Below, piece by piece: positions 53,601-61,896 of a DNA stretch of 64,000 nt. The position numbers were made by a program, and so were the translations under genes. Location: assembly GCF_900109995.1 (NCBI RefSeq), contig NZ_FOCB01000010.1, forward strand, positions 160,660 through 224,659, given 5' to 3'. The notes below the pieces were generated by a model. That model did not search any database. It worked only from the letters and a program-made list of their open reading frames with translations, and had not been told where the DNA came from. The first letter of the stretch is position 1, and each line of letters starts with the position of its first letter. The stretch is from Pseudomonas sp. ok272 (GTDB lineage: Bacteria; Pseudomonadota; Gammaproteobacteria; Pseudomonadales; Pseudomonadaceae).

Positions 53601-55762
53601 TGCCAGGCCAGGGTCGGCTGCTCAAACAGTGGTTCATGGAGCAACTGCAACCCCCGGCCGAACGCCGCAAAGTGCTGGAGCCCCCGACCCTGCGCCAGGC
53701 CGATGAGCGCGTCACCCAAACCCTGCTGCAACGGCCCATGCTCGGTGCCTTTCGCCGCTGGTTTCGCGGCTCGCCACCGAGCGTCGAAGAGCGGGTGACC
53801 ACGCTCTGTCCGGGGCTGAGCCAAGCGCGGGTGCGCGGCCTTGTGCAGCACTTGGAAACCCTGGAAGACTTGTCCATCCTCGACAAAGAGGAAGCCGAGC
53901 ACCGCCGCCTGCTGGAGACCCTGCACGCCTGGCGCAGGAAACCCACGCAAATCCCCCACGACAGGGAACTCGCCGCCCACGAAATCGGCACACGCGAGTA
54001 CCTCATCAAGGTCCTGAAGGCCTGCTGGGAAAAGACGCTATTCAACCGGCTGGGCGACCCTGCGGGGCCTCGACGCGGGATCAGCCTTGACCTGAGTGGG
54101 ACCGGCATAGGCCCTTACATCCGCACCCTTGATCATCTGCCGGCCGACTTCACCCACGTCACCCATCTGAACCTGAGCGGCACCTGGGTCGGCGACCTGG
54201 ACATGACGTTCCTCGACAACTTCCCCGGCCTGCGCAACCTAGAACTGGCGGACAATCAACTCACCGCCGTCCCGGCGCAACTGGCACGGTGGCCTGAGCT
54301 CACGCTCCTGAGCCTGCGCGACAATCCCATCGAATGGCGCCCTTCGGACTATGAACACCTCAGGCAATCCCCGATGCTGCAAGCCTTAACCCTGGAGGGC
54401 AACACACAACTGCGTGTCCCACCCGACCTCGCCAGCCTACCCGACCTGCGCCTGTTGAACCTGCGCCGCACCCGCGTTGACCAATGGCCCAACGGGCTCG
54501 GCATCCCGCGCAGCGGTACCCTGGAAATGGACCTGAGCAACACCCTCATCCGCACGGTGCCCGAGTACCCCGCCCACTCCGCCGAAGCCCGCGTGATTGC
54601 CCATAGCTGGCTGGACCGCAGCAAGCTCGAAGTCGCCGATGAACAGCGGTTCGTCGACTACCGCCGCACCGCCGGCATCGACCCGTACCGCACCGCACCG
54701 GCGGGCGGTAGGGCCGACAGCACGTATTGGCTGGAAAACCTCTCCGAGGAATTTCGCCCTGATGCCGAGCAACTGTGGAACGACCTGGAGCATGAACACG
54801 GCTCCCAGGGTTTCTTCGACGTGATCAAATTGCTGCGCCCCGAAAGTTTCCAGACGGACGACGATGAGGCGCTGTTCAGCGAAGGTCGCCACGACCTGAC
54901 GTTGCGGATCTTTGAAGTGATGATCGCCATCGACTACAACCCACAGTTCCGCGAGCGGGTCTTCAGCCTCGCCGGCACCCCCGCCAACTGCGCCGACGCC
55001 GGCGCCCACCTGTTCAACCGCATCGGCGTGGAGACCCTGTTGGAAAACATCCGCCAGGGCCGCAATGAGCAACCCGGCGTGTCACTGGAAAACCGCCTGG
55101 TCAGCCTGGCCCGGCAATCGTCGCGCCTGGATCGGGTCAACGCGCTGGCCCACGCCGAAGTCCGGCACCGCACCGCACCGCCGGAGGAAGGCGGCCTGGG
55201 CCTGGCGTTTGGCAGCGCGGACAACCAGGTCGACGACGTGCAGGTGTACCTGGCGTACCAGACCGGGCTCAAGACCCGGCTCGACCTGCCATGGCTGTCC
55301 GAGCATATGGTCTATCGCAACACCGCCCGGGTGACGGACGAAGCACTCGACCGGGCCTACCACGCCATCCTCGTCCAGGAAAACGGCGACGGACTGGCCG
55401 ATGGGTTGCTGGAACAAACGTTCTGGAGCGAGTACCTGCACGACACCCACCCGGCCGACTATCAGGTGGCACGCGCGGAACGCGAACAGGCCGGCAGCCA
55501 GCTCGAAGACCTCCAGGACCTCCAGCGCGAATGGGCCAGCCCCGACCTGTCCGCCACCCGCGAGGCCGAACTGCGTGGACCGTTGATCGACCTGGCCGAC
55601 GCCCTGCTGATTCCCCATAGCGTGGTGTTGGTCAAGGAGCCCTTGTCGACCGCCACCATGATGCGGCTCTATGCCGACATCGAGCACGGCTACGCAGAAA
55701 TCAGCCGCCAACTGACCCGCCAAGCCCTGCGCACGGCCGGACTGCTGGATAGGGAGGCCTGA
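50642..55762 (+). CDS. NEL-type E3 ubiquitin ligase effector-like protein (second copy)
   Basis: A 1,706-residue paralogue of the preceding protein, similar along its whole length (for example FAEPLLKQAI, WAWWDNVNAMLSDLFNLALL, HEHGSQGFFDV). Leucine-rich repeats span about 1170-1305 (VTHLNLSGTWVGDLD, LRNLELADNQLTAVP, LTLLSLRDNPIEW). The NEL catalytic pattern is C1450-A-D1452. The N-terminal dermonecrotic-toxin-type region and the hydrophobic middle match copy one. Divergence is clearly old, since no long identical DNA stretch remains. Export route and target are unknown. Confidence 0.85.
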   Translation: MSEPLTFKRPLPHTGKGPHHALIKRHVPHWLSAAQLSRVAALKAARLARPAWYGHASTDQHRALKHANANSWTTQNAVDRQLRELQDVYAFAEPLLKQAIQDTYHLDLDVRTTFLHLYMPRQLPWYSHDFARGVTTRNVSLLDAALHNFAQGETFEADSCYISQPDYRGHFAIKPLTGIMSIEQFKTLCRELDLGRLYQQHLKAHLLATASHASATLKQQVIASQKAALRTAAELARIKTNAQGVPDLSTGAYHVLLRALRGERGLMQFYQLNILDAALTGILLISADQERVTHASKLIAYIPHDPENPLKEYDSPLAFMLDLSRKLRSNGQHTAGHNGPTRTYRQFFSQFVDHGQRGHFFSGLDQRLYRIQWHQNDPLDPRPSWRESPIDSPNLQFSVQRIDADLWPHQYQQAFNKILNDGRSLAVPTADADSNARWAWWDNVNAMLSDLFNLALLVVTPFVPVLGELMMVYTAFQFTDEVVEGLVDLAEAHYQECARHFIAVAIDGIQLAALGAGGKIAHEQLFTPSPFVDALHPIQVADTPRLWNPDLRPYAQHDLRLPADAQPDAQGLHTHHAQTVLRLENRHYVVEHDAHSHTYRVKHPTRPDAYAPVLEHNGHGAWVHEGEHPYTWDGETLRRRLGPITDGLSASQVEQACTSSGTHNGALRQMYADRDGPAPLLVDSLQRLRLQAEVEQAPEQIRAGAPTELPLNWPAQTTSELPDWPTDKAIKVYLRDDLSGDALTYGAAQADEVHTLTTCYRDVATGKLPEQVVGFLSEAELQALLPAPLPETPTGRIQALREQLASELTQQQPDIFYHLYSTREALDSPHGRLLQTQFPALPKRLVNALLLRATPNELAQMTAEQRIPLRLKNLARELVRETQASHAYEGFYHAQDLPLDTERLVLNALRLNTDALGDLHLAIHERSPGGPRRCAAGPVGASVQRRLLRQADGRYRIHAPNPPAPQPLYDLFEALLRVVPPEKLDYLPGQGRLLKQWFMEQLQPPAERRKVLEPPTLRQADERVTQTLLQRPMLGAFRRWFRGSPPSVEERVTTLCPGLSQARVRGLVQHLETLEDLSILDKEEAEHRRLLETLHAWRRKPTQIPHDRELAAHEIGTREYLIKVLKACWEKTLFNRLGDPAGPRRGISLDLSGTGIGPYIRTLDHLPADFTHVTHLNLSGTWVGDLDMTFLDNFPGLRNLELADNQLTAVPAQLARWPELTLLSLRDNPIEWRPSDYEHLRQSPMLQALTLEGNTQLRVPPDLASLPDLRLLNLRRTRVDQWPNGLGIPRSGTLEMDLSNTLIRTVPEYPAHSAEARVIAHSWLDRSKLEVADEQRFVDYRRTAGIDPYRTAPAGGRADSTYWLENLSEEFRPDAEQLWNDLEHEHGSQGFFDVIKLLRPESFQTDDDEALFSEGRHDLTLRIFEVMIAIDYNPQFRERVFSLAGTPANCADAGAHLFNRIGVETLLENIRQGRNEQPGVSLENRLVSLARQSSRLDRVNALAHAEVRHRTAPPEEGGLGLAFGSADNQVDDVQVYLAYQTGLKTRLDLPWLSEHMVYRNTARVTDEALDRAYHAILVQENGDGLADGLLEQTFWSEYLHDTHPADYQVARAEREQAGSQLEDLQDLQREWASPDLSATREAELRGPLIDLADALLIPHSVVLVKEPLSTATMMRLYADIEHGYAEISRQLTRQALRTAGLLDREA

Positions 55763-55775
55763 GCCACCGCGTTCG

Positions 55776-55803
55776 CTGTAGGCCCGAGGCTTGCCCGCGA
55801 AGG
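55776..55803. repeat. Solitary REP unit
   Basis: CTGTAGGCCCGAGGCTTGCC plus CGCGAAGG lies 14 bp after the second NEL gene. It resembles the outer REPIN units at 55851. Confidence 0.75.
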
Positions 55804-55923
55804 CGCTGGCTCAGACGACATTGATGTTGATGCCTGACCCACCACGTTCACTGTAGGAGCGAGGCTTGCCCGCGAAGGGGCCCACACAGCCAACCGCTTC
55901 ATCGACTGAACCACCACCTTCGC

Positions 55924-55933
55924 GGGCAAGCCT
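55924..55933. repeat. Target-site duplication, left copy
   Basis: GGGCAAGCCT, identical to the copy at 56079-56088 on the other side of the inserted element. Confidence 0.85.
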
Positions 55934-56078
55934 TAATGCCAGTCAGTTAAGCGAAACCCACGTGGGAGCGAGCCTGCTCGCGATAGCAGTAGGTCAGTCA
56001 ACGGAGATGTTGGCTGTGTTGCCGTCTTCGCGAGCAGGCTCGCTCCCACAGGTTTGGCGCCTTAACTGACTGGCATTA
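55934..56078. mobile_element. 145-bp non-autonomous element with IS4-like ends (MITE)
   Basis: Perfect 18-bp terminal inverted repeats TAATGCCAGTCAGTTAAG (55934-55951 and, inverted, 56061-56078), flanked by a 10-bp direct repeat GGGCAAGCCT. The ends closely resemble those of IS4, which I recall as TAATGCCGATCAGTTAAG, and IS4-family elements make 10-13 bp duplications. There is no transposase; the interior is a complete REPIN (55962-56049) flanked by AAACC/GGTTT. Confidence 0.82.
55962..56049. repeat. REPIN inside the mini-element (GAGCCTGCTCGCGA subfamily)
   Basis: GTGGGAGCGAGCCTGCTCGC and its complement, the same subfamily as the copies at 36172 and 37950, carried within the IS4-ended element. 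Confidence 0.9.
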
Positions 56079-56088
56079 GGGCAAGCCT
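56079..56088. repeat. Target-site duplication, right copy
   Basis: GGGCAAGCCT, directly following the right terminal repeat. Confidence 0.85.
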
Positions 56089-56143
56089 CGCTCCTACGGG
56101 ATTTAGGCTGGACCCGATCAAAGGTGGGAGCCGGCAACCCCGC

Positions 56144-56626
56144 TCAGGGCGCCAGAAAGTCAAACATCACATGCACCGTGCCGTAGTAGTCGCCCGCCCG
56201 GAACCCTTCGGCGGGCTTGATCGCGCTGATCTCCAGTTCGGCCCGTTTACCCACCCGGGCCTCGGCCGCCGACACCACTTCCTGGCTGTCCAGGGTCAAT
56301 GGCTGGCGGTTGAAGCTGACCCGCAAATCGATGCGGTGGGCGCCGTCGGATAAATAGGCCTCGTCATCCAGGCGGGCCGACACCGCGCCGCTGACGTTCT
56401 TCACATCAAACAGTTCGCGGAACTTGCCCAGGTCCTGGGTGACCAGGTCCCAGGGCAGCACCTGGGAACGCCCGATCCAGTCCGGCCTGACGGGCAGCAC
56501 ATGGGCCTCCTGGATCGGAATCCCCACCGAAACCTCGAACACCTGGCGCTCCTGCAACGCCTGGGCGTTGCCGCCGCTGATGAGGGCGAACAGTCCGGCC
56601 ACGGCCACAAGGGTTGTCTTCAACAT
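56144..56626 (-). CDS. CS1-type fimbrial subunit (second pilin)
   Basis: A 160-residue secreted pilin-like protein. Signal peptide at residues 1-24 (AVAGLFALISGGNAQA). The mature part begins with an extended strand (RQVFEVSVGIPIQEAHVLP), the likely donor strand of this pilus class, and ends with a strand AGDYYGTVHVMFDFLAP typical of CS1/CFA-I major subunits. It is the last gene of the pilus operon and differs from the first pilin gene at 61402. It may be a second major or a specialised subunit. Confidence 0.82.
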   Translation of the reverse strand: MLKTTLVAVAGLFALISGGNAQALQERQVFEVSVGIPIQEAHVLPVRPDWIGRSQVLPWDLVTQDLGKFRELFDVKNVSGAVSARLDDEAYLSDGAHRIDLRVSFNRQPLTLDSQEVVSAAEARVGKRAELEISAIKPAEGFRAGDYYGTVHVMFDFLAP

Positions 56627-56674
56627 GCGGTTCACCTGCTGGTTCGGTACACACCAATGACGGAACATCCCGGT

Positions 56675-57439
56675 TCAACCCTGGGCCGGGCGTTGGATTT
56701 CAACCTTGCGCTGGGCACTGCCCTCGATCAGCTTGAAGCGATACTGGCGCCCCGGGGCTTTATCGAAGCTGTAACTCTTGCCCGCCAGCACATGGTGTTT
56801 GGTGGTGGGCGCACACGCGTGTTCGTCCTTGAGTTCGCAGTCCCTGAACTCGTCGAGCACCACCACGCTGTTGCCAGCGTTGCGCACGGTGTAGCGAGCC
56901 TGGGTGTCTTCGATTCGGGTGTCGAAGCGGGTGTCCTTGGGCCGCACGAAAAATACCGTGCCGTAGCCGGCGAGGATGTTGACCCCGGCACTGATCGTGC
57001 TTTTGTAGGCCTCGCGCTCCTCCTCCGAGACCGCGAACTGGTCTTCTTTCTCTGGCAGTACCGGCACGAAGCGCACACGGAAGTAGCGTTCTTTGTCCCG
57101 CTCACCCTGGTACAGCAAGCGCGTGCCCTGCATGCCCTTGCTCGGCACGATCAACCGCGCCGGGCTGGCGATCAGGCCGTCACGGCTGCCGGTGGCGCCT
57201 TCGGACGACAACGGCACTTCCCGGGGAACGCCCTCGGCGTCGTAGACGATCTCCAGGATATTGACCTTGACGAACGCCGTGCTGGTGCCGCCGTTGTAGA
57301 CCCGTTTTAGGTAGGTGCTTTGCTTGCCATCGAGGTAGTCATACACCACCCCGACATTGATCTGCGGTGCGGCCCAGGCACTGGAGACCAACAAACAGCC
57401 GCCCAGCACCCCGAACAAAAACTTCAGATAAACCTTCAT
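56675..57439 (-). CDS. CS1-type pilus periplasmic chaperone
   Basis: A 254-residue secreted chaperone with a signal peptide (residues 1-24, ending SSAWAA). It has the immunoglobulin-like two-domain layout of the alternate (alpha) chaperone family, similar in size to CfaA/CblB, with PARLIVPSKGMQGTRLLYQ as the strand that holds pilin subunits. It would shield subunits in the periplasm and hand them to the usher. It lies between the tip adhesin and the last pilin. Confidence 0.83.
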   Translation of the reverse strand: MKVYLKFLFGVLGGCLLVSSAWAAPQINVGVVYDYLDGKQSTYLKRVYNGGTSTAFVKVNILEIVYDAEGVPREVPLSSEGATGSRDGLIASPARLIVPSKGMQGTRLLYQGERDKERYFRVRFVPVLPEKEDQFAVSEEEREAYKSTISAGVNILAGYGTVFFVRPKDTRFDTRIEDTQARYTVRNAGNSVVVLDEFRDCELKDEHACAPTTKHHVLAGKSYSFDKAPGRQYRFKLIEGSAQRKVEIQRPAQG

Positions 57440-57493
57440 ATGACACTGCCTTGTATGAATGAAAAATGTCGCCCGGGCGTCGGTGTTCAATCT

Positions 57494-58723
57494 TTAGATT
57501 TCGGTATCCCAGATCACCGTCGCGGTGCCCCGGTAGGTGCTGCCGGCCTGTTCGAGCATGCTCGCCACCTGCTCTTTGTCGACTTCGAAGTGCAGCGTTC
57601 CGGGCTTGCGATCGACGTAGAAACCCGGCTGGAACAACTCGGTGCGACTGCCGTCGAGGAGCAGCGGCACACGGTTCACCGCTTGTCCGGAAGGATCGTT
57701 CAAGCCATGGGGCAAGCTGACCTTGATGTCCACGGGCACCTGGTGCCCGGCCTCGTTCTGCAGGCCGCAGGTGTTGTCCATGACCTGGCCACACTCCAGC
57801 GTCATCTTGAAACGTGAGGAGGAGGCAATCAGGAAGGCCTGGTCACGGAACAAGCGGACCGGCACGCGCCCCTGGTTCAGCCACGCTTGCCAGCCGCCCT
57901 GGGGAATCAACTCGACACGGTTGCCGCCCGGCGGGACTTCGACCCGAAGCTCGTGCTCCACACTCAGAGTGAAGTTGAAGGTAATGGCGCTCTTGGACGG
58001 GATCATCACGTCGCCAAAGTCATAATCACCGCCCGGCCCCATGGAGTAGGTGATGCTGCCGGTGTACACGCCACTGGACATGCCCAGCGGGTTGGGGGTA
58101 CGCAACTCATAGGCGTACTCCATGGTGGACATTCTCATGTAGGCCATATCCTGCGATGGCTTTCGGCTGCACGCGCCTGCGTTCTCCGGTGTCAGCCAGA
58201 AGAACGAGGCATTAGCGGTGCCGGCCGCCAGGTGGCTGGTGCTATCGCACGGTGCTGGCGCCCGCATCCATTGCGCCTGCCACGTCCCCTCCTGCGCCCA
58301 GCCGGAGACTCCCGGTGGCCTGGGCACCACCCAATACCCGCCAATCCCGGCGATGCGCAGTTGCACCGTTTCGGTTTCCCCGGTCCGCGCATGCGTCACT
58401 TGCAGGTCACGCCAATCGGACGGCACCTTGACCATGAAGCCCTGCCGCTCGTCTTCGTGATTGGCGACAATCGGGGCAATCGTGGCAGAGGTAAAACTCT
58501 CGTCCCGGAGACTGAAGATGCCCAACTGCTTGCAGCGCGCCGGAATGTGCGCCGCGCAGATCGAACTGATGGGCGTGGTGTTTTCGAAGCGGTTCACCAG
58601 CGGGTTGCTGGGGTCCGGCCGGAACCGGGCGGTGATCTCTTCAGACCAGGCAGGCATGGCGCCCAGCAACAACGCGGCGGTGATGCCCACCAGGGGCGTG
58701 GTCAATGTATGGATGCGTTTCAT
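57494..58723 (-). CDS. CS1-type pilus tip subunit/adhesin (CfaE-like)
   Basis: A 409-residue secreted protein with a signal peptide (residues 1-28, GAMPAWSEE). Its size, position after the usher and paired cysteines (CAAHIPARC near residue 60; CGQVMDNTC near 315) fit the minor tip subunit that starts assembly and binds the receptor in CFA/I-type pili. The C-terminal pilin-like strand YRGTATVIWDTEI closes the protein. The binding target is unknown. ATG at 58723 gives the signal peptide. Confidence 0.82.
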   Translation of the reverse strand: MKRIHTLTTPLVGITAALLLGAMPAWSEEITARFRPDPSNPLVNRFENTTPISSICAAHIPARCKQLGIFSLRDESFTSATIAPIVANHEDERQGFMVKVPSDWRDLQVTHARTGETETVQLRIAGIGGYWVVPRPPGVSGWAQEGTWQAQWMRAPAPCDSTSHLAAGTANASFFWLTPENAGACSRKPSQDMAYMRMSTMEYAYELRTPNPLGMSSGVYTGSITYSMGPGGDYDFGDVMIPSKSAITFNFTLSVEHELRVEVPPGGNRVELIPQGGWQAWLNQGRVPVRLFRDQAFLIASSSRFKMTLECGQVMDNTCGLQNEAGHQVPVDIKVSLPHGLNDPSGQAVNRVPLLLDGSRTELFQPGFYVDRKPGTLHFEVDKEQVASMLEQAGSTYRGTATVIWDTEI

Positions 58724-58746
58724 TGCGAAAGGTCTCGTCATTGCAC

Positions 58747-61275
58747 TCAACTGGCGGTCTGGGGGCTGAGGGTGGTGTCGGCCAGGGTGTCCGGCGTGCA
58801 GCGCAGGTCGCCGGCCATCAGCACATTGTTCTCGCTGGGCGTGGTGCTCGGGTCCAGGCGGAACCGGCAGAGCAACTGATCGCCATAGCGCACTTCCAGG
58901 GTCGGCGAGCGGGACGTCATTTCCATGGAGAAAAAGCCGTCCACTTCGCTGACGCCACGGCTGGCGTGGTTGATCACGTGGTGGCCCTTGAGCGGTTGGC
59001 CACGGCCGTCAATCAAGCGCCCCAGCACGGTCACGGTTTGCATGACGCGGACCTTGCGGTAGTCGACCCCGCCCTTGTTCAAGTGGTAGCCGGCCCGGTG
59101 CGGCTGGAGGGTCGCCGGGGGCGCGTAGTTGCCCTCGAAGTCGAAGCTCACCGAGCTGTTCTTGTAGGCACTGACCGGCACAAAGTTGCGCCCGGGGCGC
59201 AGCGTGGTGCTGCCACCGCTCATGTCATCGGCGCGCAGGCTGATGTCGTCCAGGTCGGACTCCACGTCGACGATCATCCCCGCCTGGGTGCCCGAGTACT
59301 GGCTGGTCAGGACCATTCGCTCGCCGCCAACCGCCAGGGTGCTGTCCAGGTTCAGGCCACCGGTGAGGTTACCGTTGAACGAAGAGCGCTGGGCAAACAG
59401 GTCGCCGTTGACGCGCTCGGTCTGGAAATGCGCACTGCCCGACAGGCCCATGCCGTAGGTGTCGGTGGTGACGGTGCCGAGCACACTTTGCAACGAGTGG
59501 TCTTGCAGATCGCGGCGGTAGGTCAGCGACGCGTTGTTGTCCCGCGCACCGTCGCGCGAAGTGCGGGTGCCCAGGGTGCCGGTGAGTTGCTGGCCGCTGG
59601 GGCCCAGCGCCAGGTTCAGGCTCAGGTCCACGCCACGGTTGCGCACATCGCCCGAGCTGAAACTGCCGGGGCGATCGAACACCGAAAAACGCCAACTGGC
59701 GTCGTTGCCAAACAGCACCAGGTTCTGCATCCAGCCCAGGTCGACACTGGTGCCTTCACTGTTGCCTTCGCTGTAGGCGACACGGGCATTGATCGTGTTC
59801 TTGCTGTCGATACGGTGGTTGATCGACAGCGACGAGGTGCTGGTCTGGCCGATGAAGACGTTGCGCTGGCGCACCCGGGTGCCGTCGGGCAGGACATCGT
59901 AGGTGTTGCGGGTGTCCAGCCAACTGCGGTTGTGACTGGCGATCAGGTTGCCATGGCCATAGCTGTAGAGCCCTTGCACATCCAGCCCGGTGCCGTGGTC
60001 TTCGGTCTGGTAGACGTTGGCGAACACACTCGCGCTGCTGGCCAGGGACCAGTCGATCGAGCTGCCGTACTGCATTTTGTCGCGCACCTGGCGTGTCGAC
60101 AGGCCCAGGACTACCCGCGGATGCAACAGATAATTGAGCCCCGCACCGGCCGTCATTGAACCGGCGCTCTGCTCGTCCCAGTTGCTCAGCAGCTTGCTCT
60201 CGCGCCCCAGGAACAGGTTGTAGCGCCAGGATGAATCGTGGTCGCGCCAGTTGCTGGGTTTGTAGATCAACTCAGTGGTGGTCGAGGTGGTCTGGCCGTC
60301 CTCGATCAAACGCACTTCCACCTCGTAGATGCCACCGGGCAATGGCCGAGTGTCGAGGGTCTGCAACCCTGGCTGCACCGGCTGGGTGTTGATCAGCAGG
60401 CCATTGCGATAGATCTCCACCGACGCCTGGCGGTTGGCCGTGACGTAGACCGGGTAGATCGCCGGCTTGGGGTTGTTGATCGCCAGGCTGTCGGAACTGC
60501 CAAACATGGCGCCCAGGGCGGTATCGGGGCTGGAGCCGAAGGTGCGTGGCTGGCGGTTCAGGCCGTCGGAATTGGGGGTGAAATAGCCCAGGCGAAAGAA
60601 CTGTCCCTCGTACTCGCGCTGGGTGTAGAGCTCATGCACGGCGTGGTAGAGCTGGCTGTCCTCGCCTTCCATGCGTGACAGTTGCAGGTTCACCGCTTGG
60701 CTCCAGTTGCCCAGGCTGCTGCTGGCTTCCAAGCCCAGGCGACCGCCCAGGTTCTGTTCCTGGCCGCCGTTGAGGTTCATCTGGCTGCGCAGGATCAACC
60801 CGCGGCTGCCGTCGTGGGGCAATTCATAAAAGCGCTTGGCCGCCCCATCGCGCTCGGCGTTCTGGGTGAGGATCGACAACACGGAGTTTTCAAGGTTGTA
60901 GTGCACCGCGATGACTTGCTCGGGGCAAGTGCCTTCACACGCACCCAGCTTCACGCCTTGCTTGAGATAGGCCGCCAGCGCCTCGCGCTCGGCCGCCGGA
61001 ACACTGCTTTCATCGCCCTCGGTCAGCTCCAGCAACGTGACGCGCTCGTCATTGGACAGGGTGACCATGGCATCACTGAGAAACTGCTGGTCGACCTCGA
61101 TCCTGACCGCCAGTGGCACATTGAACAGATAATCTTCGAAACCGGCCGGCAGCCCTTGGGCCTGAACAGCCAGACTCTTGGGTGCCGGGGTCTCGTCTTC
61201 GGAAGACGACGCCGCCAACACACCGGTACTAATCAGTAGCGCAAGCGCAGCCGCGATGGGAGTCATCGGGAACAT
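58747..61275 (-). CDS. CS1-type outer-membrane usher (TcfC family)
   Basis: An 842-residue pore protein that threads pilin subunits through the outer membrane. Signal peptide at residues 1-21 (AAALALLISTGVLAASS). A long beta-barrel with many alternating strands fills about 170-700, followed by C-terminal plug-binding domains. The PDTALGAMFGSSDSLAI stretch and the INTQPVQPGLQTLDTRPLPGG-type segment are usual in the family. It is 126 bp after the first pilin gene and close to the tip gene. Confidence 0.88.
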   Translation of the reverse strand: MFPMTPIAAALALLISTGVLAASSSEDETPAPKSLAVQAQGLPAGFEDYLFNVPLAVRIEVDQQFLSDAMVTLSNDERVTLLELTEGDESSVPAAEREALAAYLKQGVKLGACEGTCPEQVIAVHYNLENSVLSILTQNAERDGAAKRFYELPHDGSRGLILRSQMNLNGGQEQNLGGRLGLEASSSLGNWSQAVNLQLSRMEGEDSQLYHAVHELYTQREYEGQFFRLGYFTPNSDGLNRQPRTFGSSPDTALGAMFGSSDSLAINNPKPAIYPVYVTANRQASVEIYRNGLLINTQPVQPGLQTLDTRPLPGGIYEVEVRLIEDGQTTSTTTELIYKPSNWRDHDSSWRYNLFLGRESKLLSNWDEQSAGSMTAGAGLNYLLHPRVVLGLSTRQVRDKMQYGSSIDWSLASSASVFANVYQTEDHGTGLDVQGLYSYGHGNLIASHNRSWLDTRNTYDVLPDGTRVRQRNVFIGQTSTSSLSINHRIDSKNTINARVAYSEGNSEGTSVDLGWMQNLVLFGNDASWRFSVFDRPGSFSSGDVRNRGVDLSLNLALGPSGQQLTGTLGTRTSRDGARDNNASLTYRRDLQDHSLQSVLGTVTTDTYGMGLSGSAHFQTERVNGDLFAQRSSFNGNLTGGLNLDSTLAVGGERMVLTSQYSGTQAGMIVDVESDLDDISLRADDMSGGSTTLRPGRNFVPVSAYKNSSVSFDFEGNYAPPATLQPHRAGYHLNKGGVDYRKVRVMQTVTVLGRLIDGRGQPLKGHHVINHASRGVSEVDGFFSMEMTSRSPTLEVRYGDQLLCRFRLDPSTTPSENNVLMAGDLRCTPDTLADTTLSPQTAS

Positions 61276-61401
61276 GAACGGAATACTCTGATGGCGGACG
61301 ATGGAATGGGAAACAACAGGCCAGCCGGGGAGATCAGGTCCGGCCGACCTTGAACAACCCACCGGCCAGGCACATGGCCCGACCGGCGCCCTACCGTGTC
61401 A

Positions 61402-61896
61402 TCAGGGCGTGACGACTGGCGGTACGGCGTCGAACGTCACGTTGGCCACCGTGACGTAGTCGCCCGCTGGGTAGCCGCCAACGCCAGGGGCAGCCGGCGT
61501 TAATCTCATCGAGGTACGGTGACCTGGGGTGGAAGTGGGTTCATCGACCACCATTTGTGGGGTGGTGGTCAATTCAACACCGTTGAACTCTACTTTGACT
61601 GGAATCGTGTTGGCGCCATTGAACAGCTCGACCAGGCTTTCCAGGCTGGCGTGGATGGAGCCATTGGTGTTGCGAGTGTCGAACTGGAAGCTCAGAGGAT
61701 CGAAACCACCGTCCTGGACCCGATAGAAGAAGCTCTGCGGGCCGCTGATCGGCGTCACGGGTTGGACGTGAAAGGTGTTGGTCGGAACGTGAGCCCGCAA
61801 ATCGATGGACTGACGGGCCTCACCGGCGGCAAACGCCATCGAGGAACTGAAGGCCAAAACGGCCAATGGGGCAGCCATCACAAACTTCTTGAACAT
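61402..61896 (-). CDS. CS1-type fimbrial major subunit
   Basis: A 164-residue pilin with a signal peptide (residues 1-23, SSSMAFAAGEA). The mature N-terminal strand RQSIDLRAHVPTNTFHVQPV is the probable donor strand, and the C-terminal strand AGDYVTVANVTFDAVPP is typical of the CS1/CFA-I family. It is first in the operon and would form the shaft. Three regulatory or leader possibilities lie upstream in the AT-rich gap to 62406. Confidence 0.85.
   Translation of the reverse strand: MFKKFVMAAPLAVLAFSSSMAFAAGEARQSIDLRAHVPTNTFHVQPVTPISGPQSFFYRVQDGGFDPLSFQFDTRNTNGSIHASLESLVELFNGANTIPVKVEFNGVELTTTPQMVVDEPTSTPGHRTSMRLTPAAPGVGGYPAGDYVTVANVTFDAVPPVVTP

Larger units (their letters stand above)
55851..56097. 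repeat. REPIN (GAGGCTTGCCCGCGAA subfamily) split by an insertion
   Basis: The left unit reads CTGTAGGAGCGAGGCTTGCC then CGCGAAGG; the right unit CCTTCGCGGGCAAGCCTCGC then TCCTACGG is cut after GGGCAAGCCT (55933) and resumes at 56079 with a repeat of those ten bases. Removing 55934-56088 restores a normal REPIN. Confidence 0.88.
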
